Shown here in pieces: positions 16,257-24,930 of a DNA stretch of 45,349 bases. Below the pieces are notes generated by a model that searched no databases, had not been told where the DNA came from, and saw only the letters and a program-made list of their open reading frames with translations. The position numbers were made by a program, and so were the translations under genes. Position 1 is the first letter of the stretch; each line of letters opens with the position of its first letter. The DNA comes from UBA7887 sp964408735 (GTDB lineage Bacteria > Pseudomonadota > Alphaproteobacteria > UBA7887), in assembly GCA_964408735.1 (NCBI GenBank), contig CAYPAX010000024.1, positions 1 through 45,349 of the forward strand, given 5' to 3'.

Positions 16257-16939
16257 TGCGCGCCGACGGCCTCCGCGTTCTCAAGGGCTGCGATCAGCGG
16301 ATTGCTGGCCGGATTGCTGACCCGGCGGTCCACGACGATGTGCGACGCGGTCACCGCGCGGCCGTAATAGGCGTGGTTGTAGGTGTCGTCAGGCTCGATC
16401 CAGCCGCCGTCGAGCTTGACGCCGCCATAAAGCCCCTGCGAGCGCGAGAAGGCGAAGATGTCGATATCCGCGTTGAGGGTCGTCGCGCCCTCCACGCCGC
16501 CGCCGAGCAGACCCATGGCAAGCCCCGCATCGCCGCCGAACTTGGCGGTGCCGGAGAGTACCTCCCCCAGGGCCTCGTCGTTCATCACCATCATCACGAT
16601 CTCGGACTTCTGAAAACCGATCTGCAGCCCGACGCTGGCCTCGCCCACCAGGCAGAAGGACGGCACCGACCAGGCATCGTCGGGCCCGCTGCGCGCCAGG
16701 ACCAAACATTGGCCGCCGCCGCCGCCGATGATCAGCCCGGCTTCCAGGAAGTCGGGCACCAGGACTACCCCGCGGGCTTCGGCATAGGTCTCGGCGAAGT
16801 TCTCCCAGGACGAATCGCCGGACATGGCGCGCACCATGGCGGCCGCGTCGTCGACCAGTTTCTGGGCATCGTCCGCGGCCGCGGGGCCAAGCAAAACCGC
16901 GAAGATCAGGCCGGCTGCCGTCAAGACGTTCAAGCGCAT
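16253..16939 (-). CDS. SYLF-domain (YSC84-like) lipid-binding protein, exported
   Basis: A 228-residue protein with a signal peptide (cleavage near GPAAA-DD) followed by one SYLF domain. The family features GVVLVP, GGGGGQCLV, VGLQIGFQKSEIVMMVMND and DIDIFAFSRSQGLYGGVKLDGG are present. SYLF domains bind membrane phospholipids in eukaryotes, and bacterial versions are periplasmic. It sits 26 bp after the histidine phosphatase, the largest internal gap of the run, and overlaps SCO by 4 bp. Confidence 0.92.
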   Translation of the reverse strand: MRLNVLTAAGLIFAVLLGPAAADDAQKLVDDAAAMVRAMSGDSSWENFAETYAEARGVVLVPDFLEAGLIIGGGGGQCLVLARSGPDDAWSVPSFCLVGEASVGLQIGFQKSEIVMMVMNDEALGEVLSGTAKFGGDAGLAMGLLGGGVEGATTLNADIDIFAFSRSQGLYGGVKLDGGWIEPDDTYNHAYYGRAVTASHIVVDRRVSNPASNPLIAALENAEAVGAQ

Positions 16940-16965
16940 GGAAGGGCTCTCCTTTGGGGTCTCGC

Positions 16966-17616
16966 TCAGGCCAGACTACCAGACTCTGTGCGCGATCGGG
17001 AGCGCGCCGGGCGATTGATGGTCTGTACCTGCCAGGCCATGCCGCGGTCCGCATGCTCGATGCGGTCGAGGCGGGTGACGGAAAGGTTCTCGAACAGGAA
17101 GGTCATGGCACCTTCGGCATCGAGGTCGAGGGCATGAGCGACCGCGGCCCGGATCGAGCCGCCGTGAGCAACGGCGACGATATCGCGCCCCGCATGGGCG
17201 GCCGAGATGCGCTCGACGCCGTCGCGCACCCGCGCCATGACATCGAGATAGGTCTCGCCGCCGGGAGGGCAATGCTCGGGCGTGGTGAACCAAAAGCGAT
17301 GCCGCGGCTTGTTCTGGAGCTCGGCGACCTCGCTGTAGAGCATGCCCTGCCAGTCGCCGAAACATTGCTCGCCGAAGCCTTCCTCGACGAAAGGCGCTTC
17401 GCCGTCGAGGCCTTGCGCGCGGATGGTGGAGGCGGTGTCCCGGGCACGGCGCAAGTGGCTGGTCACCCAGACCGCGCCGGCCGGCAGGATCTGCGCGAGG
17501 CTGGCAAAGCTCTCGTCGTCGTCAAGGTCGGCAGGCGGGTCGGAGGCGCCGTACATGCGGCCATTATTGGCGGTCACGGGCGCATGGCGCACCCACCACC
17601 AGCGTGTGCTGGTCAA
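16966..17616 (-). CDS. Histidine phosphatase superfamily protein
   Basis: A 216-residue phosphoglycerate-mutase-like phosphatase. The phospho-accepting His is in WVRHAPV (RHxxx loop), the second-His motif is AHGGSIRAAVAHAL, and an acidic E/QCFGDWQG block lies between. Members act on phosphosugars, nucleotides or cobalamin precursors; nothing here selects one. Translation appears to start at TTG (17616), with GGGAGAA 11 bases upstream, because the first conserved motif begins only seven codons in. It lies 4 bp after the ABC permease gene. Confidence 0.88.
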   Translation of the reverse strand: MTSTRWWWVRHAPVTANNGRMYGASDPPADLDDDESFASLAQILPAGAVWVTSHLRRARDTASTIRAQGLDGEAPFVEEGFGEQCFGDWQGMLYSEVAELQNKPRHRFWFTTPEHCPPGGETYLDVMARVRDGVERISAAHAGRDIVAVAHGGSIRAAVAHALDLDAEGAMTFLFENLSVTRLDRIEHADRGMAWQVQTINRPARSRSRTESGSLA

Positions 17617-17620
17617 AGTT

Positions 17621-18415
17621 CTATTCTCCCATTTGCAGGATCAGGCCCTTGATTCGCGCAACGTGCACGATGGCCAGGAAACTCGCCAGGCCAAGCCCGA
17701 CAAAGACACAATTGAGCAATGCCGCATTTATCAAGAGATCGGCACGAAAGACACCGTCTACAAGGAGGGCGCGCATGCCTTCGAAAACATGGGCCGAGGG
17801 CAAGGCGAGCGCGATCGGCTGCAGCCAGTCCGGCAGAACGGCGATCGGGTAATAGACGCCACTGACCGGCTGGATGAGAAAGACCAGCGCCCAGGCCAGG
17901 CCCTCCGCGCCCTGGCCGAAGCGCAACACCAGCCCACTGACCAGCAGCCCCAGCGACCAGCCCAGCGCGATCAGGTTGACGAAGAAGCCGATCAGCGGCA
18001 GGCCGATCTCGAAGATCGAGAAGTCGAACAGCGCGATGGCAAGGATGGCGGCACCGCCGACGCCGATCAGGGTGCGCACCAGGCTGGTCAGCACCAGGGC
18101 GGCGGCGAGCTCGGCCGGGCGCAGGGGGCTGACCAGCAGATGGCCGAGATTGCGCGACCACATCTCCTCGAGGAAGCTCAGGAAAAGGCTGATCTGGCCG
18201 CGGAACAGCACGTCCCACAGCAATGCGGCCGAGAGCAGCACGCCGGCGGCCTCGGCCAGCCAGCTCGACTTGGTCATCAGGAACAGCGTGATGAAGCCCC
18301 ACAGGGTCATCTGCAGGGTCGGCCAGTAGACCAGGTCGACCAGGCGCGGCCAGGAGCCGCGCATGAGATAGTAATGGCGCAGCACCATGCCCCAGATGCG
18401 TCGCGGGGCAGCCAT
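17621..18415 (-). CDS. ABC-2-type transporter permease
   Basis: A 264-residue integral membrane protein with about six helices and the ABC-2 pattern, including MEEMWSRNLGHLLVSPL-like sequence near the coupling helix and a PVSGVYYPIAVLPDWLQ loop near the C-terminal helices. It should pair with the ATPase encoded just upstream, whose TGA shares a base with this ATG. ABC-2 systems usually export lipids, polysaccharides, drugs or ions. No export substrate can be deduced. Confidence 0.9.
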   Translation of the reverse strand: MAAPRRIWGMVLRHYYLMRGSWPRLVDLVYWPTLQMTLWGFITLFLMTKSSWLAEAAGVLLSAALLWDVLFRGQISLFLSFLEEMWSRNLGHLLVSPLRPAELAAALVLTSLVRTLIGVGGAAILAIALFDFSIFEIGLPLIGFFVNLIALGWSLGLLVSGLVLRFGQGAEGLAWALVFLIQPVSGVYYPIAVLPDWLQPIALALPSAHVFEGMRALLVDGVFRADLLINAALLNCVFVGLGLASFLAIVHVARIKGLILQMGE

Positions 18416-19167
18416 CAAGCGCTCTCCGCTTCGGGCCGGCGGCGGTCGCGGGCGATGTCGAGAAAGACGTCTTCGAGGGTCTCGCGGCCATAGCGCGCGA
18501 TCAGGTCCTGGGGCGAGCCTTGGGTCACCACCTGCCCGGCCTTGAGCATGATGACGTCGGCGCAGAGCCGCTCGACTTCGGCCATGTTGTGTGAAGCGAG
18601 CAGAATGGTGGCGCCGCTGTCCCGCTGGTAGGCTTCCAGATAGCTGCGCACCCAATCCGCGGTGTCGGGATCGAGCGAGGCCGTGGGCTCGTCGAGCAGC
18701 AGCAGGTCGGGCCGGTTGAGCAGCGCCTTGGCCAGCGCCACCCGCGTCTTCTGCCCAGCCGACAGGGTTGAGACCGTGCGATCGACGAAATCTGTCAGGT
18801 CGAGGTCCTTGGCCAGGGCCGCGATACGGCCGCGAATATCGGCCAGATCGTACAGGTGGCCGTAGACCGTGAGGTTTTCGCGCACGGTCAGGCGGTGCGG
18901 CACATCGACATAGGGCGAGGAGAAGTTCATTCGCGGCAAGACCCGGTAGCGGTGGCGCAGCATGTCCTGGCCGAGAACCTGGATGCTTCCGGCGCTCGGC
19001 ACGATCAGCCCCAGCAGCATGCCGAGGGTGGTGGTCTTGCCGGCGCCGTTGCCGCCGAGCAGCCCGATGGTATGGCCGCCGGCAACCGCGAAGCTCAGCG
19101 AGTCGACCGCCTGCACCGGCCCAAAGCGCTTGCTCAGGCCGTCGACCTGGATGACGGGATCGCTCAT
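18415..19167 (-). CDS. ABC transporter ATP-binding protein
   Basis: A 250-residue nucleotide-binding subunit with Walker A GGNGAGKTTT (about 38), signature LSAGQK (about 138), Walker B LLLLDEPT and switch His in ASHNMAEVE. The signature has LSAGQ rather than LSGGQ, as often seen in ABC-2 export ATPases. It overlaps the VTT gene upstream (ATGA) and the permease downstream by one base, so the exporter is tightly coupled within the directon. Confidence 0.93.
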   Translation of the reverse strand: MSDPVIQVDGLSKRFGPVQAVDSLSFAVAGGHTIGLLGGNGAGKTTTLGMLLGLIVPSAGSIQVLGQDMLRHRYRVLPRMNFSSPYVDVPHRLTVRENLTVYGHLYDLADIRGRIAALAKDLDLTDFVDRTVSTLSAGQKTRVALAKALLNRPDLLLLDEPTASLDPDTADWVRSYLEAYQRDSGATILLASHNMAEVERLCADVIMLKAGQVVTQGSPQDLIARYGRETLEDVFLDIARDRRRPEAESA

Positions 19168-19916
19168 TCCTCGGATTTCCGACGCAATCGCTTATAGAGC
19201 ACGGGCAGCATGGACAAGGCGGCGAGACCGACAAGCGCCGCGATCATGGTCGGCGTGAGAATGCCGGCAAGGGTGAAGTCCTCGCCGGACTCGAAAACGC
19301 TGCCAAGACCGGCTCCCGCCAGGCTGTAAACGAAGCCGCCCGGCATGATACCGAAAAAGGTGCCAAGCACATAGATACGCAAGGGCACGCCGAGCATGGC
19401 CGGCACCAGATTGACCAGCCAGAAAGGGAAGAGCGGAATCAGGCGCAGCACCAGCAGATAGGACAGCGCGTTCTCGCGAAAGCCCTGCTCCATGCGCTGC
19501 AAGGCCGGACCCGCGCGCCGCGTCAGCGCATCGCCCACTGCCGTGCGGGCGATGAGGAAGATAATCGTGGCGCCGAGCGTGGCCCCGATCACGCTATAGA
19601 ACGCGCCTTGGACGGCACCGAACAGAAAGCCACCACTCAGGGTGAGAAAGGTGGCACCGGGGAGCGACAGGGCGACGGCGACGGTGTAGATGGCGATATA
19701 GACGAGGCCAGCCAATAACCCGAGCCGGGCGACATGTTCCAGCAGCAGGGCGCGGTTGTCGCGCAGGGCCTCGAAACTGAGATAGTCGTCGGCGCCCAGC
19801 GCCAGCGCCAGCGCCAGCGCCGCCAGCAGCAGCACGGCCGGCAGAAAGCGCCGCCAAAGCGCCTTCGGCGGTGGCGCTTCGCCCTCGCTATCGGACGTCG
19901 TTGAGTCGCCAGTCAT
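19164..19916 (-). CDS. TVP38/TMEM64 (VTT/DedA-like) membrane protein
   Basis: A 250-residue protein with several membrane helices and the VTT-domain pattern: SLPGATFLTLSGGFLFG, GATLGATIIFLIAR, the amphipathic LRLIPLFPFWLVNLVPAMLGV segment and FFGIMPGGFVYSLAG. DedA/VTT proteins translocate undecaprenyl phosphate or scramble phospholipids. The start at 19916 (MTGDSTTSD) is chosen because the longer frame from 20015 runs far into the upstream DUF547 gene. The overlap is then 29 bp. Clear lipid-membrane role, exact substrate unknown. Confidence 0.9.
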   Translation of the reverse strand: MTGDSTTSDSEGEAPPPKALWRRFLPAVLLLAALALALALGADDYLSFEALRDNRALLLEHVARLGLLAGLVYIAIYTVAVALSLPGATFLTLSGGFLFGAVQGAFYSVIGATLGATIIFLIARTAVGDALTRRAGPALQRMEQGFRENALSYLLVLRLIPLFPFWLVNLVPAMLGVPLRIYVLGTFFGIMPGGFVYSLAGAGLGSVFESGEDFTLAGILTPTMIAALVGLAALSMLPVLYKRLRRKSEE

Positions 19917-20709
19917 AGTCGTAGTCGCGAATCTCCGGCGCGCCCGCCAGCGCATCGGCAAGCGGCGGTGCTGCGAAGGTGGCGATATGGGCGAGGATGC
20001 CGGCCTCGTCCTCACCGAAATCCTCGCCGTACCAGTCGTAGAGACTGGACAGGGTCAATCCACGCGCTCCCACGGCCACCCCGCGCGGATGGTTGATGAA
20101 GGCGCGGGCGCTTTCGTCCAACAACCGCGCCGCATTGTCGCGGGTGAAGGCCTCCGGGTTGAGCTGCGGGCAGCCCACGGAGGCGCAATTGAGAACGTAG
20201 TGCAGACGCGGATCCCGCCATATGGGCCGCAGGATGCGGTGCTCGATATCGTCGAGGCTGATCTCCTCACCCTCTATGCTCAATAGCACCTGCCCCCAGG
20301 GTCCGTTCGAGAAAAAGCCTGGCGAGGTGTCGATGTCGCGGATGTCGTCGACGGGATAGTGCTCGAGGATCACCCGCACCGTGAGCGCATTGTAGAGGTT
20401 GATCCAATAGGGCAGCTGTTCGTCGCGGGCGCAGTTGCTGATCGGTGCCGCTGCCAGGCTTTCGAGATAGCCATGCAGCGCGACCGCATCGGCGTCGCTT
20501 ACCGCGGCATAGTCGAAGCGCGTGACGCCATCGTTCGCCGGCGCCAGGTAACGGTCGAGCAAGGCCTGCCAGGCCCCGTGGTCGATGCTGCGCTCGGCCT
20601 CCGGCACATTTGCCTGCCAGCGCGGCCAAAGCTCGGCGCTCGGGGCGGCTTGGGCGCCGGCGCACAAGGCAAGACACGTCGCCACCAGGACGCCTCGCAG
20701 GCCCCACAT
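19888..20709 (-). CDS. DUF547 protein, exported
   Basis: A 273-residue protein with a Sec signal peptide (MWGLRGVLVATCLALCAGAQA). The DUF547 marks are YWINLYNALTVRVILEHYP, DDIEHRILRP and the cysteine block LNCASVGCPQL. Function of the family is unknown, although the conserved Cys, His and Asn residues suggest an enzyme. It is a paralogue of the gene 3 bp upstream, which carries a lipoprotein signal instead, so the pair likely arose by tandem duplication and occupies different envelope positions. Confidence 0.9.
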   Translation of the reverse strand: MWGLRGVLVATCLALCAGAQAAPSAELWPRWQANVPEAERSIDHGAWQALLDRYLAPANDGVTRFDYAAVSDADAVALHGYLESLAAAPISNCARDEQLPYWINLYNALTVRVILEHYPVDDIRDIDTSPGFFSNGPWGQVLLSIEGEEISLDDIEHRILRPIWRDPRLHYVLNCASVGCPQLNPEAFTRDNAARLLDESARAFINHPRGVAVGARGLTLSSLYDWYGEDFGEDEAGILAHIATFAAPPLADALAGAPEIRDYDYDWRLNDVR

Positions 20710-20712
20710 GGC

Positions 20713-21570
20713 TCAGGAATCCGGTTTGTTGAGGCGCCAGTCGTAGAAATCGCCGACGATCGTATCGTGATCCGCCAGGCGTTCGGCGAGTTCGGGCTCG
20801 GCATATTGCATCAGATGGGCAATGCAGCTCTCGGCGCTGCCGCCGAAGTCGTCCATGAACCAGCTGTTGTAGATTTTCGAGGTATACAGTTCGTCGTCCT
20901 CGAAACGCACGCCGTGCGGCGAATTGACATAAATACGCGCGGTATCGCTGAGATTGTCGCGCCAATTCTCCGCCGTATGGGCGCGCAGCGCCAGGCTCGG
21001 GCAACCCATCGAGGCGCAGTTGAGGCCGTAATGCACTAGCGGTCCCATATCGTTGAAATAGGGACGCAGGATGTAATGCTCAATGTCGTTGAACGACAAT
21101 GTCTGGCCTTCGATCTTGGCGACAGGCTTCAGCCAGGGCCCGACCACGTTCAGGCCGGGACCGCGAATCTGCAAGACCGAATTCACCGGCAGGCTTTCGA
21201 GCACCATGTCGACAATGGATGCATTGTAGAGGTTCATCCAAAAGGCGATCTGCTGGTCGCGGTTGTATTTTGTGATCTCGATGGCCGCCAAATGCTGCAG
21301 ATAGTCCTTGAGAGCCTGTTTGTCGGCGGTGGTGAAGGCCTCGTAGTCCACGCGCCGCGGCATGCTGTCGGAATCGCGCAAATATTTGGCCACCAGGCCG
21401 TCCCAAACGCTGTGGTCGATATCGGTCGCGGCGTTGGGGTCGTTGATGGTCCAGATATCGCGCGGATCCTCGACTTGCACAGTATCGGTCCCCGCCTGCT
21501 GGCCTGCGGGACAGGCGGCAAGCAAAGGTGCCAGCAAAGCAATCACAATCCATAGTCGAAAAAGACTCAT
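20713..21570 (-). CDS. DUF547 lipoprotein
   Basis: A 285-residue DUF547 protein with a lipoprotein signal: a hydrophobic N-terminus ending in the lipobox LLAAC, so Cys20 would be lipidated. The family core is present: AFWMNLYNASIVDMVLESLP, FNDIEHYILRPYF and LNCASMGCPSLALRAHT. It is the first gene of the minus-strand run that ends at 14550. The 197-bp gap to rpmH upstream must hold its promoter, but no convincing minus-strand -35/-10 pair was seen. Confidence 0.9.
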   Translation of the reverse strand: MSLFRLWIVIALLAPLLAACPAGQQAGTDTVQVEDPRDIWTINDPNAATDIDHSVWDGLVAKYLRDSDSMPRRVDYEAFTTADKQALKDYLQHLAAIEITKYNRDQQIAFWMNLYNASIVDMVLESLPVNSVLQIRGPGLNVVGPWLKPVAKIEGQTLSFNDIEHYILRPYFNDMGPLVHYGLNCASMGCPSLALRAHTAENWRDNLSDTARIYVNSPHGVRFEDDELYTSKIYNSWFMDDFGGSAESCIAHLMQYAEPELAERLADHDTIVGDFYDWRLNKPDS

Positions 21571-21698
21571 TTCTCTACCCGCGTAACGCCATCCGCCCCG
21601 CCGTCTGTTGCAGCGGAAGTCGGAGCTATGCTAAAGGCAGAGCCGTCGAACTACCATTCAAAATACCGTTGAAGGGCATCGCAAGCCATTCCTGGCGA

Positions 21699-21727
21699 TT
21701 GACTTGCTGCCTGCAAGACCGTATACA
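21699..21727 (+). promoter_or_regulatory. Sigma-70-type promoter of rpmH
   Basis: TTGACT (21699-21704), 17 bases, TATACA (21722-21727). Both boxes are near consensus and the spacing is ideal. The leader then has a GC hairpin (GCGGCG 21730-21735 with CGCCGC 21747-21752) and the ribosome site GGAG 8 bases before the GTG start. This should drive rpmH-rnpA-yidD-yidC. Confidence 0.75.
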
Positions 21728-21767
21728 CCGCGGCGTTTTACGGCGGCGCCGCAATGGAGAGCAGTCG

Positions 21768-21902
21768 GTGAAGAGGACCTATCAGCCTAGTGTTTTGGTG
21801 CGCAAGCGCCGCCACGGATTCCGTTCGCGCATGGCGACGGCCGCCGGACGGCGCGTGTTGGCCAAGAGGCGCGCCAAGGGGCGCAAGCGCCTGTCGGCTT
21901 AG
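21768..21902 (+). CDS. rpmH: Large ribosomal subunit protein L34
   Basis: A 44-residue, strongly basic protein with the invariant L34 sequence KRTYQPS, RKRRHGFRSRMAT and a Lys/Arg-rich tail ending KRLSA. The start is GTG, 8 bases after GGAG. As in most bacteria it opens the rpmH-rnpA-yidD-yidC cluster. The nearby origin genes (dnaA) are not in the window. Confidence 0.97.
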   Translation: MKRTYQPSVLVRKRRHGFRSRMATAAGRRVLAKRRAKGRKRLSA

Positions 21903-21912
21903 GCTCCATACC

Positions 21913-22281
21913 GTGAGCCGAAGCCTGCCGCGGCTTAAGCGGCGTCAGGATTTTTTGAGAGTGGCAAAACTCGGACGCAAATGGGCGGCGCCGGGTGTGG
22001 TGTTGCAATGCGCGCCACGCCCTGCCGATGTGCCGGCAGGCACCTGCCCCAGGGTCGGGTTCACGGCCAGCCGCAAGGTCGGCGGCGCGGTGCAACGGAA
22101 CCGGGCGCGCCGGCGTTTGCGCGCTGCCGCCGAGGCGGTCTTGCGGGACCAGGCGCGGCTTGATCGCGATTACGTGCTGATCGCCCGCGCCGGTACGGCC
22201 GCACGGCCCTACCCGGCCTTGTTGCAGGATTTGCAAACAGCCATCGCCAAGGTCGGTGGCCGGCCGGCGAGTGTTTCATGA
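21913..22281 (+). CDS. rnpA: Ribonuclease P protein component
   Basis: A 122-residue protein subunit of RNase P that helps the RNA subunit mature tRNA 5' ends. The RNR signature is clear in GFTASRKVGGAVQRNRARRR, and PRLKRRQDFLRV is the usual N-terminal block. A GTG start at 21913 fits this block, 10 bp after rpmH; the open frame reaching back to 21790 overlaps rpmH and is not used. The stop overlaps yidD (ATGA). Confidence 0.95.
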   Translation: MSRSLPRLKRRQDFLRVAKLGRKWAAPGVVLQCAPRPADVPAGTCPRVGFTASRKVGGAVQRNRARRRLRAAAEAVLRDQARLDRDYVLIARAGTAARPYPALLQDLQTAIAKVGGRPASVS

Positions 22282-22553
22282 GCCCGCTGGCGGCCTTGCT
22301 GCGGCTCTGCGTCGGCGCTTACAAGCTCGTGCTCAAGCCGATACTTCCCGGCAGTTGCCGCTATACGCCGGGCTGCTCGGACTACGCCCTCGAAGCCCTG
22401 GAACGCCACGGCGCCGTGCGCGGCGGCTGGCTGGCGGCACGCCGTATCTGCCGCTGCCATCCCTGGGGCGGTTTCGGCTACGACCCGGTGCCAGGCGATC
22501 CGGTAGCGGCACGCATGCGGGCGCGCGACAACGGCGCCATGGGCGCGAGGTAA
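22278..22553 (+). CDS. yidD: Membrane protein insertion efficiency factor YidD
   Basis: A 91-residue protein with the YidD core: LVLKPILPGSCRYTPGCSDYALEAL, then HGAVRGGWLAARRICRCHPWG and GYDPVP. It has three conserved cysteines, acts at the inner face of the membrane and assists YidC-dependent insertion. It is coupled to rnpA by ATGA and lies 2 bp before yidC. Confidence 0.95.
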   Translation: MSPLAALLRLCVGAYKLVLKPILPGSCRYTPGCSDYALEALERHGAVRGGWLAARRICRCHPWGGFGYDPVPGDPVAARMRARDNGAMGAR

Positions 22554-22555
22554 CT

Positions 22556-24280
22556 GTGCAGGACCAACGCAATATGTTGCTGGCGATCGTGCTGTCGGTC
22601 GCCATTCTCTTTGTCTTTCAGGTTCTGTTCGCGCCACCCTTGGCGCCTCCGGGCGAGGCACCTGTCGAGGTGGCGGACGCGCCCGCGCAACGTGACGAGA
22701 GCCTGCCCGTGCCCCCCGGCGAGGCCGCCGGCGACAGCGCCGACGAGACACCGGTCGAAGCCATATCGGTGGCCGAAGCCGATGTCGGCCCGCGCCTTGC
22801 CATCGATCCCGCCGGTCGCGGTCGGGTCAGCGGATCCATTGCCCTGCGCGGCGGGCGCCTCGACGATCTGTTCCTGCTGGACTACCAGGAAACCCTCGAT
22901 CCCAGCAGCGCGCGTATCGAGCTGTTTTCGGGCCAGCAGTCGGCACGCCCCTATTATGCGGATTTCGGCTGGATCGGCAGCGATGTCGCCGTGCCCGATG
23001 CGGACAGCCTGTGGTCCGCCGATCGCGATGCCTTGTCGCCTGGCCAGCCGGTGACGCTGACCTGGGACAATGGTGCCGGGCTGGTCTTCGAGCGCACCAT
23101 CGCGCTCGACGACAATTACATGTTCACGGTCAGCCAGCGCGTGCGCAACGAAAGCGATGTTGAGGTGACGCTCTATCCTTACGGCCGCGTCAGCCGCACC
23201 GGCGAGCCGACCACGCTCGGCTTCTTCATCCTGCACGAGGGCCCGCTCGGCGTCTTCAACGGCACCCTCGAAGAAGTCGACTACGACGACCTGCGAGAGA
23301 CCCCGAGCATAAAGCAGACGACGACCGGGGGCTGGATCGGCATTACCGACAAATACTGGCTGGCGGCACTGGTGCCAGACCCCGAGGTCGAGACCACGGC
23401 GCGCTTCCACTATTCCGGCAATGGCGGGCGCGACCGCTTCCAGGTCGATTATCTGCTGCCGGCCGTGAGCATTGCGCCTGGCACCAGCGAAAGCGCCGAG
23501 AGCCGGCTCTTTGCCGGCGCCAAGGAAGTCATGCTGCTCGATGCTTACGAGGAGGAGCTCGGCATCGAGCGCTTCGACCTGGCGGTGGATTTCGGCTGGT
23601 TCTACTTCCTCACCAAGCCGATCTTCTACGTCCTGCACGGCTTCTACGGCTGGATCGGCAATTTCGGCGTCGCCATCCTGCTGCTGACCGTGATCATCAA
23701 GCTGCTGTTCTTCCCTCTGGCCAACAAGTCCTATGTGGCCATGAGCAAGCTGAAGAAGCTGCAGCCGCAGATGATGGAGCTGCGCGAGCGCTTCGGCGAC
23801 GACAAGCAGAAGCTCAATGCCGAGGTGATGGCGCTGTACAAGCGGGAGAAAGCCAATCCGCTGGCCGGCTGCCTGCCCATCGTGGTGCAGATCCCCGTCT
23901 TCTTCGCGCTCTACAAGGTGCTGTTCGTCTCCATCGAGATGCGCCATGCGCCGTTCTATGGCTGGGTCAAGGATCTCTCGGCGCCCGATCCGACCAACCT
24001 GTTCAATCTGTTCGGATTGCTGCCGTTCACGCCGCCGGAGTTCCTGGCGCTCGGCATCTGGCCGCTGCTCATGGGCCTGACCATGTTCCTGCAGCAGAAG
24101 CTCAATCCGACGCCGCCCGATCCCATCCAGGCGCGCATCATGATGATGCTGCCGCTGATATTCGTCTTTCTCTTCGCCACCTTCCCCGCCGGCCTGGTCA
24201 TCTACTGGACCTGGAACAATGTGCTGTCCATCGCCCAGCAATGGCTCATCATGCGGCGCATGGGCGTCAAGCCGGGGTAG
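22556..24280 (+). CDS. yidC: Membrane protein insertase YidC
   Basis: A 574-residue YidC of the Gram-negative type. An N-terminal helix (about 7-24) is followed by an acidic Pro/Ala linker, a large periplasmic P1 domain (to about 350) and five C-terminal helices with the marks NPLAGCLPIVVQIPVF and PAGLVIYWTWNN. The GTG at 22556 gives VQDQRNMLLAIVLS, matching family N-termini, with GAGG 5 bases upstream; the ATG at 22574 is the only close alternative. It inserts inner-membrane proteins alone or with SecYEG. Confidence 0.96.
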   Translation: MQDQRNMLLAIVLSVAILFVFQVLFAPPLAPPGEAPVEVADAPAQRDESLPVPPGEAAGDSADETPVEAISVAEADVGPRLAIDPAGRGRVSGSIALRGGRLDDLFLLDYQETLDPSSARIELFSGQQSARPYYADFGWIGSDVAVPDADSLWSADRDALSPGQPVTLTWDNGAGLVFERTIALDDNYMFTVSQRVRNESDVEVTLYPYGRVSRTGEPTTLGFFILHEGPLGVFNGTLEEVDYDDLRETPSIKQTTTGGWIGITDKYWLAALVPDPEVETTARFHYSGNGGRDRFQVDYLLPAVSIAPGTSESAESRLFAGAKEVMLLDAYEEELGIERFDLAVDFGWFYFLTKPIFYVLHGFYGWIGNFGVAILLLTVIIKLLFFPLANKSYVAMSKLKKLQPQMMELRERFGDDKQKLNAEVMALYKREKANPLAGCLPIVVQIPVFFALYKVLFVSIEMRHAPFYGWVKDLSAPDPTNLFNLFGLLPFTPPEFLALGIWPLLMGLTMFLQQKLNPTPPDPIQARIMMMLPLIFVFLFATFPAGLVIYWTWNNVLSIAQQWLIMRRMGVKPG

Positions 24281-24285
24281 TGGAA

Positions 24286-24930
24286 ATGGAAGCGGACGAG
24301 GAAGCCGGCAGGCTCCTGTTCGCCCAGGCCTGCGAGTTTGTTGCCGGCGCCGCAAAGGAAGAGCAGCTGCCGACGCTGGGCCTGCCCGAGGTGGCCTTTG
24401 CCGGGCGCTCGAACGTCGGCAAGTCGAGCCTCGTCAACGCGCTCACCGCACGCCGCACCTTGGCGCGGGTGTCGTCGACGCCGGGGCGCACGCGGCAAAT
24501 CAATTTCTTCGATCTCGGCGGCAGGCTCATGCTGGTCGATCTGCCGGGCTACGGCTATGCCAAGGCGGCGAAGGGCGAGATCAAGGCCTGGACCGGGCTG
24601 GTGCGAAGCTTTCTGCGCGGCCGCGGCGGCTTGCGCCGGGTCTGCCTGCTGATCGATTCCCGCCATGGCCCCAAGCCGGCCGACGAGGACGTCATGGCCC
24701 TGCTCGACGAGGCCGCCGTGGTCTTCCAGGTGGTGCTGACCAAGTGCGACAAGCCCGGTGAGGAAGCCGCCGTGGCGATGGCGGAGACGCTGGCGCGCGA
24801 GCTCGCCGGCCGCCACCCGGCGATGTATCCGCAAGCCTTCCCGACCAGCGCCCGCTCAGGCTTCGGCATCGCAGCGCTGCGCGCCGAGTTGACGACCCTG
24901 GCCGAGCCGCCGGGCGATAGGTTAGGCTGA
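24286..24930 (+). CDS. engB: Ribosome biogenesis GTP-binding protein YihA/YsxC/EngB
   Basis: A 214-residue TRAFAC GTPase for large-subunit assembly. The G motifs are GRSNVGKSSL (G1), the Thr in STPGRTRQINFF (G2), DLPGYG (G3), TKCD (G4) and TSARSGFG (G5). The ATG at 24286 is used; a GTG at 24280 that overlaps the yidC stop is in frame and equally possible. The stop shares one base with argB. Confidence 0.95.
   Translation: MEADEEAGRLLFAQACEFVAGAAKEEQLPTLGLPEVAFAGRSNVGKSSLVNALTARRTLARVSSTPGRTRQINFFDLGGRLMLVDLPGYGYAKAAKGEIKAWTGLVRSFLRGRGGLRRVCLLIDSRHGPKPADEDVMALLDEAAVVFQVVLTKCDKPGEEAAVAMAETLARELAGRHPAMYPQAFPTSARSGFGIAALRAELTTLAEPPGDRLG

Noticed and set aside
21571..21700. Minus-strand promoter for the DUF547 lipoprotein gene
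   Set aside because: Several weak hexamers exist but none with a matching pair and spacing.
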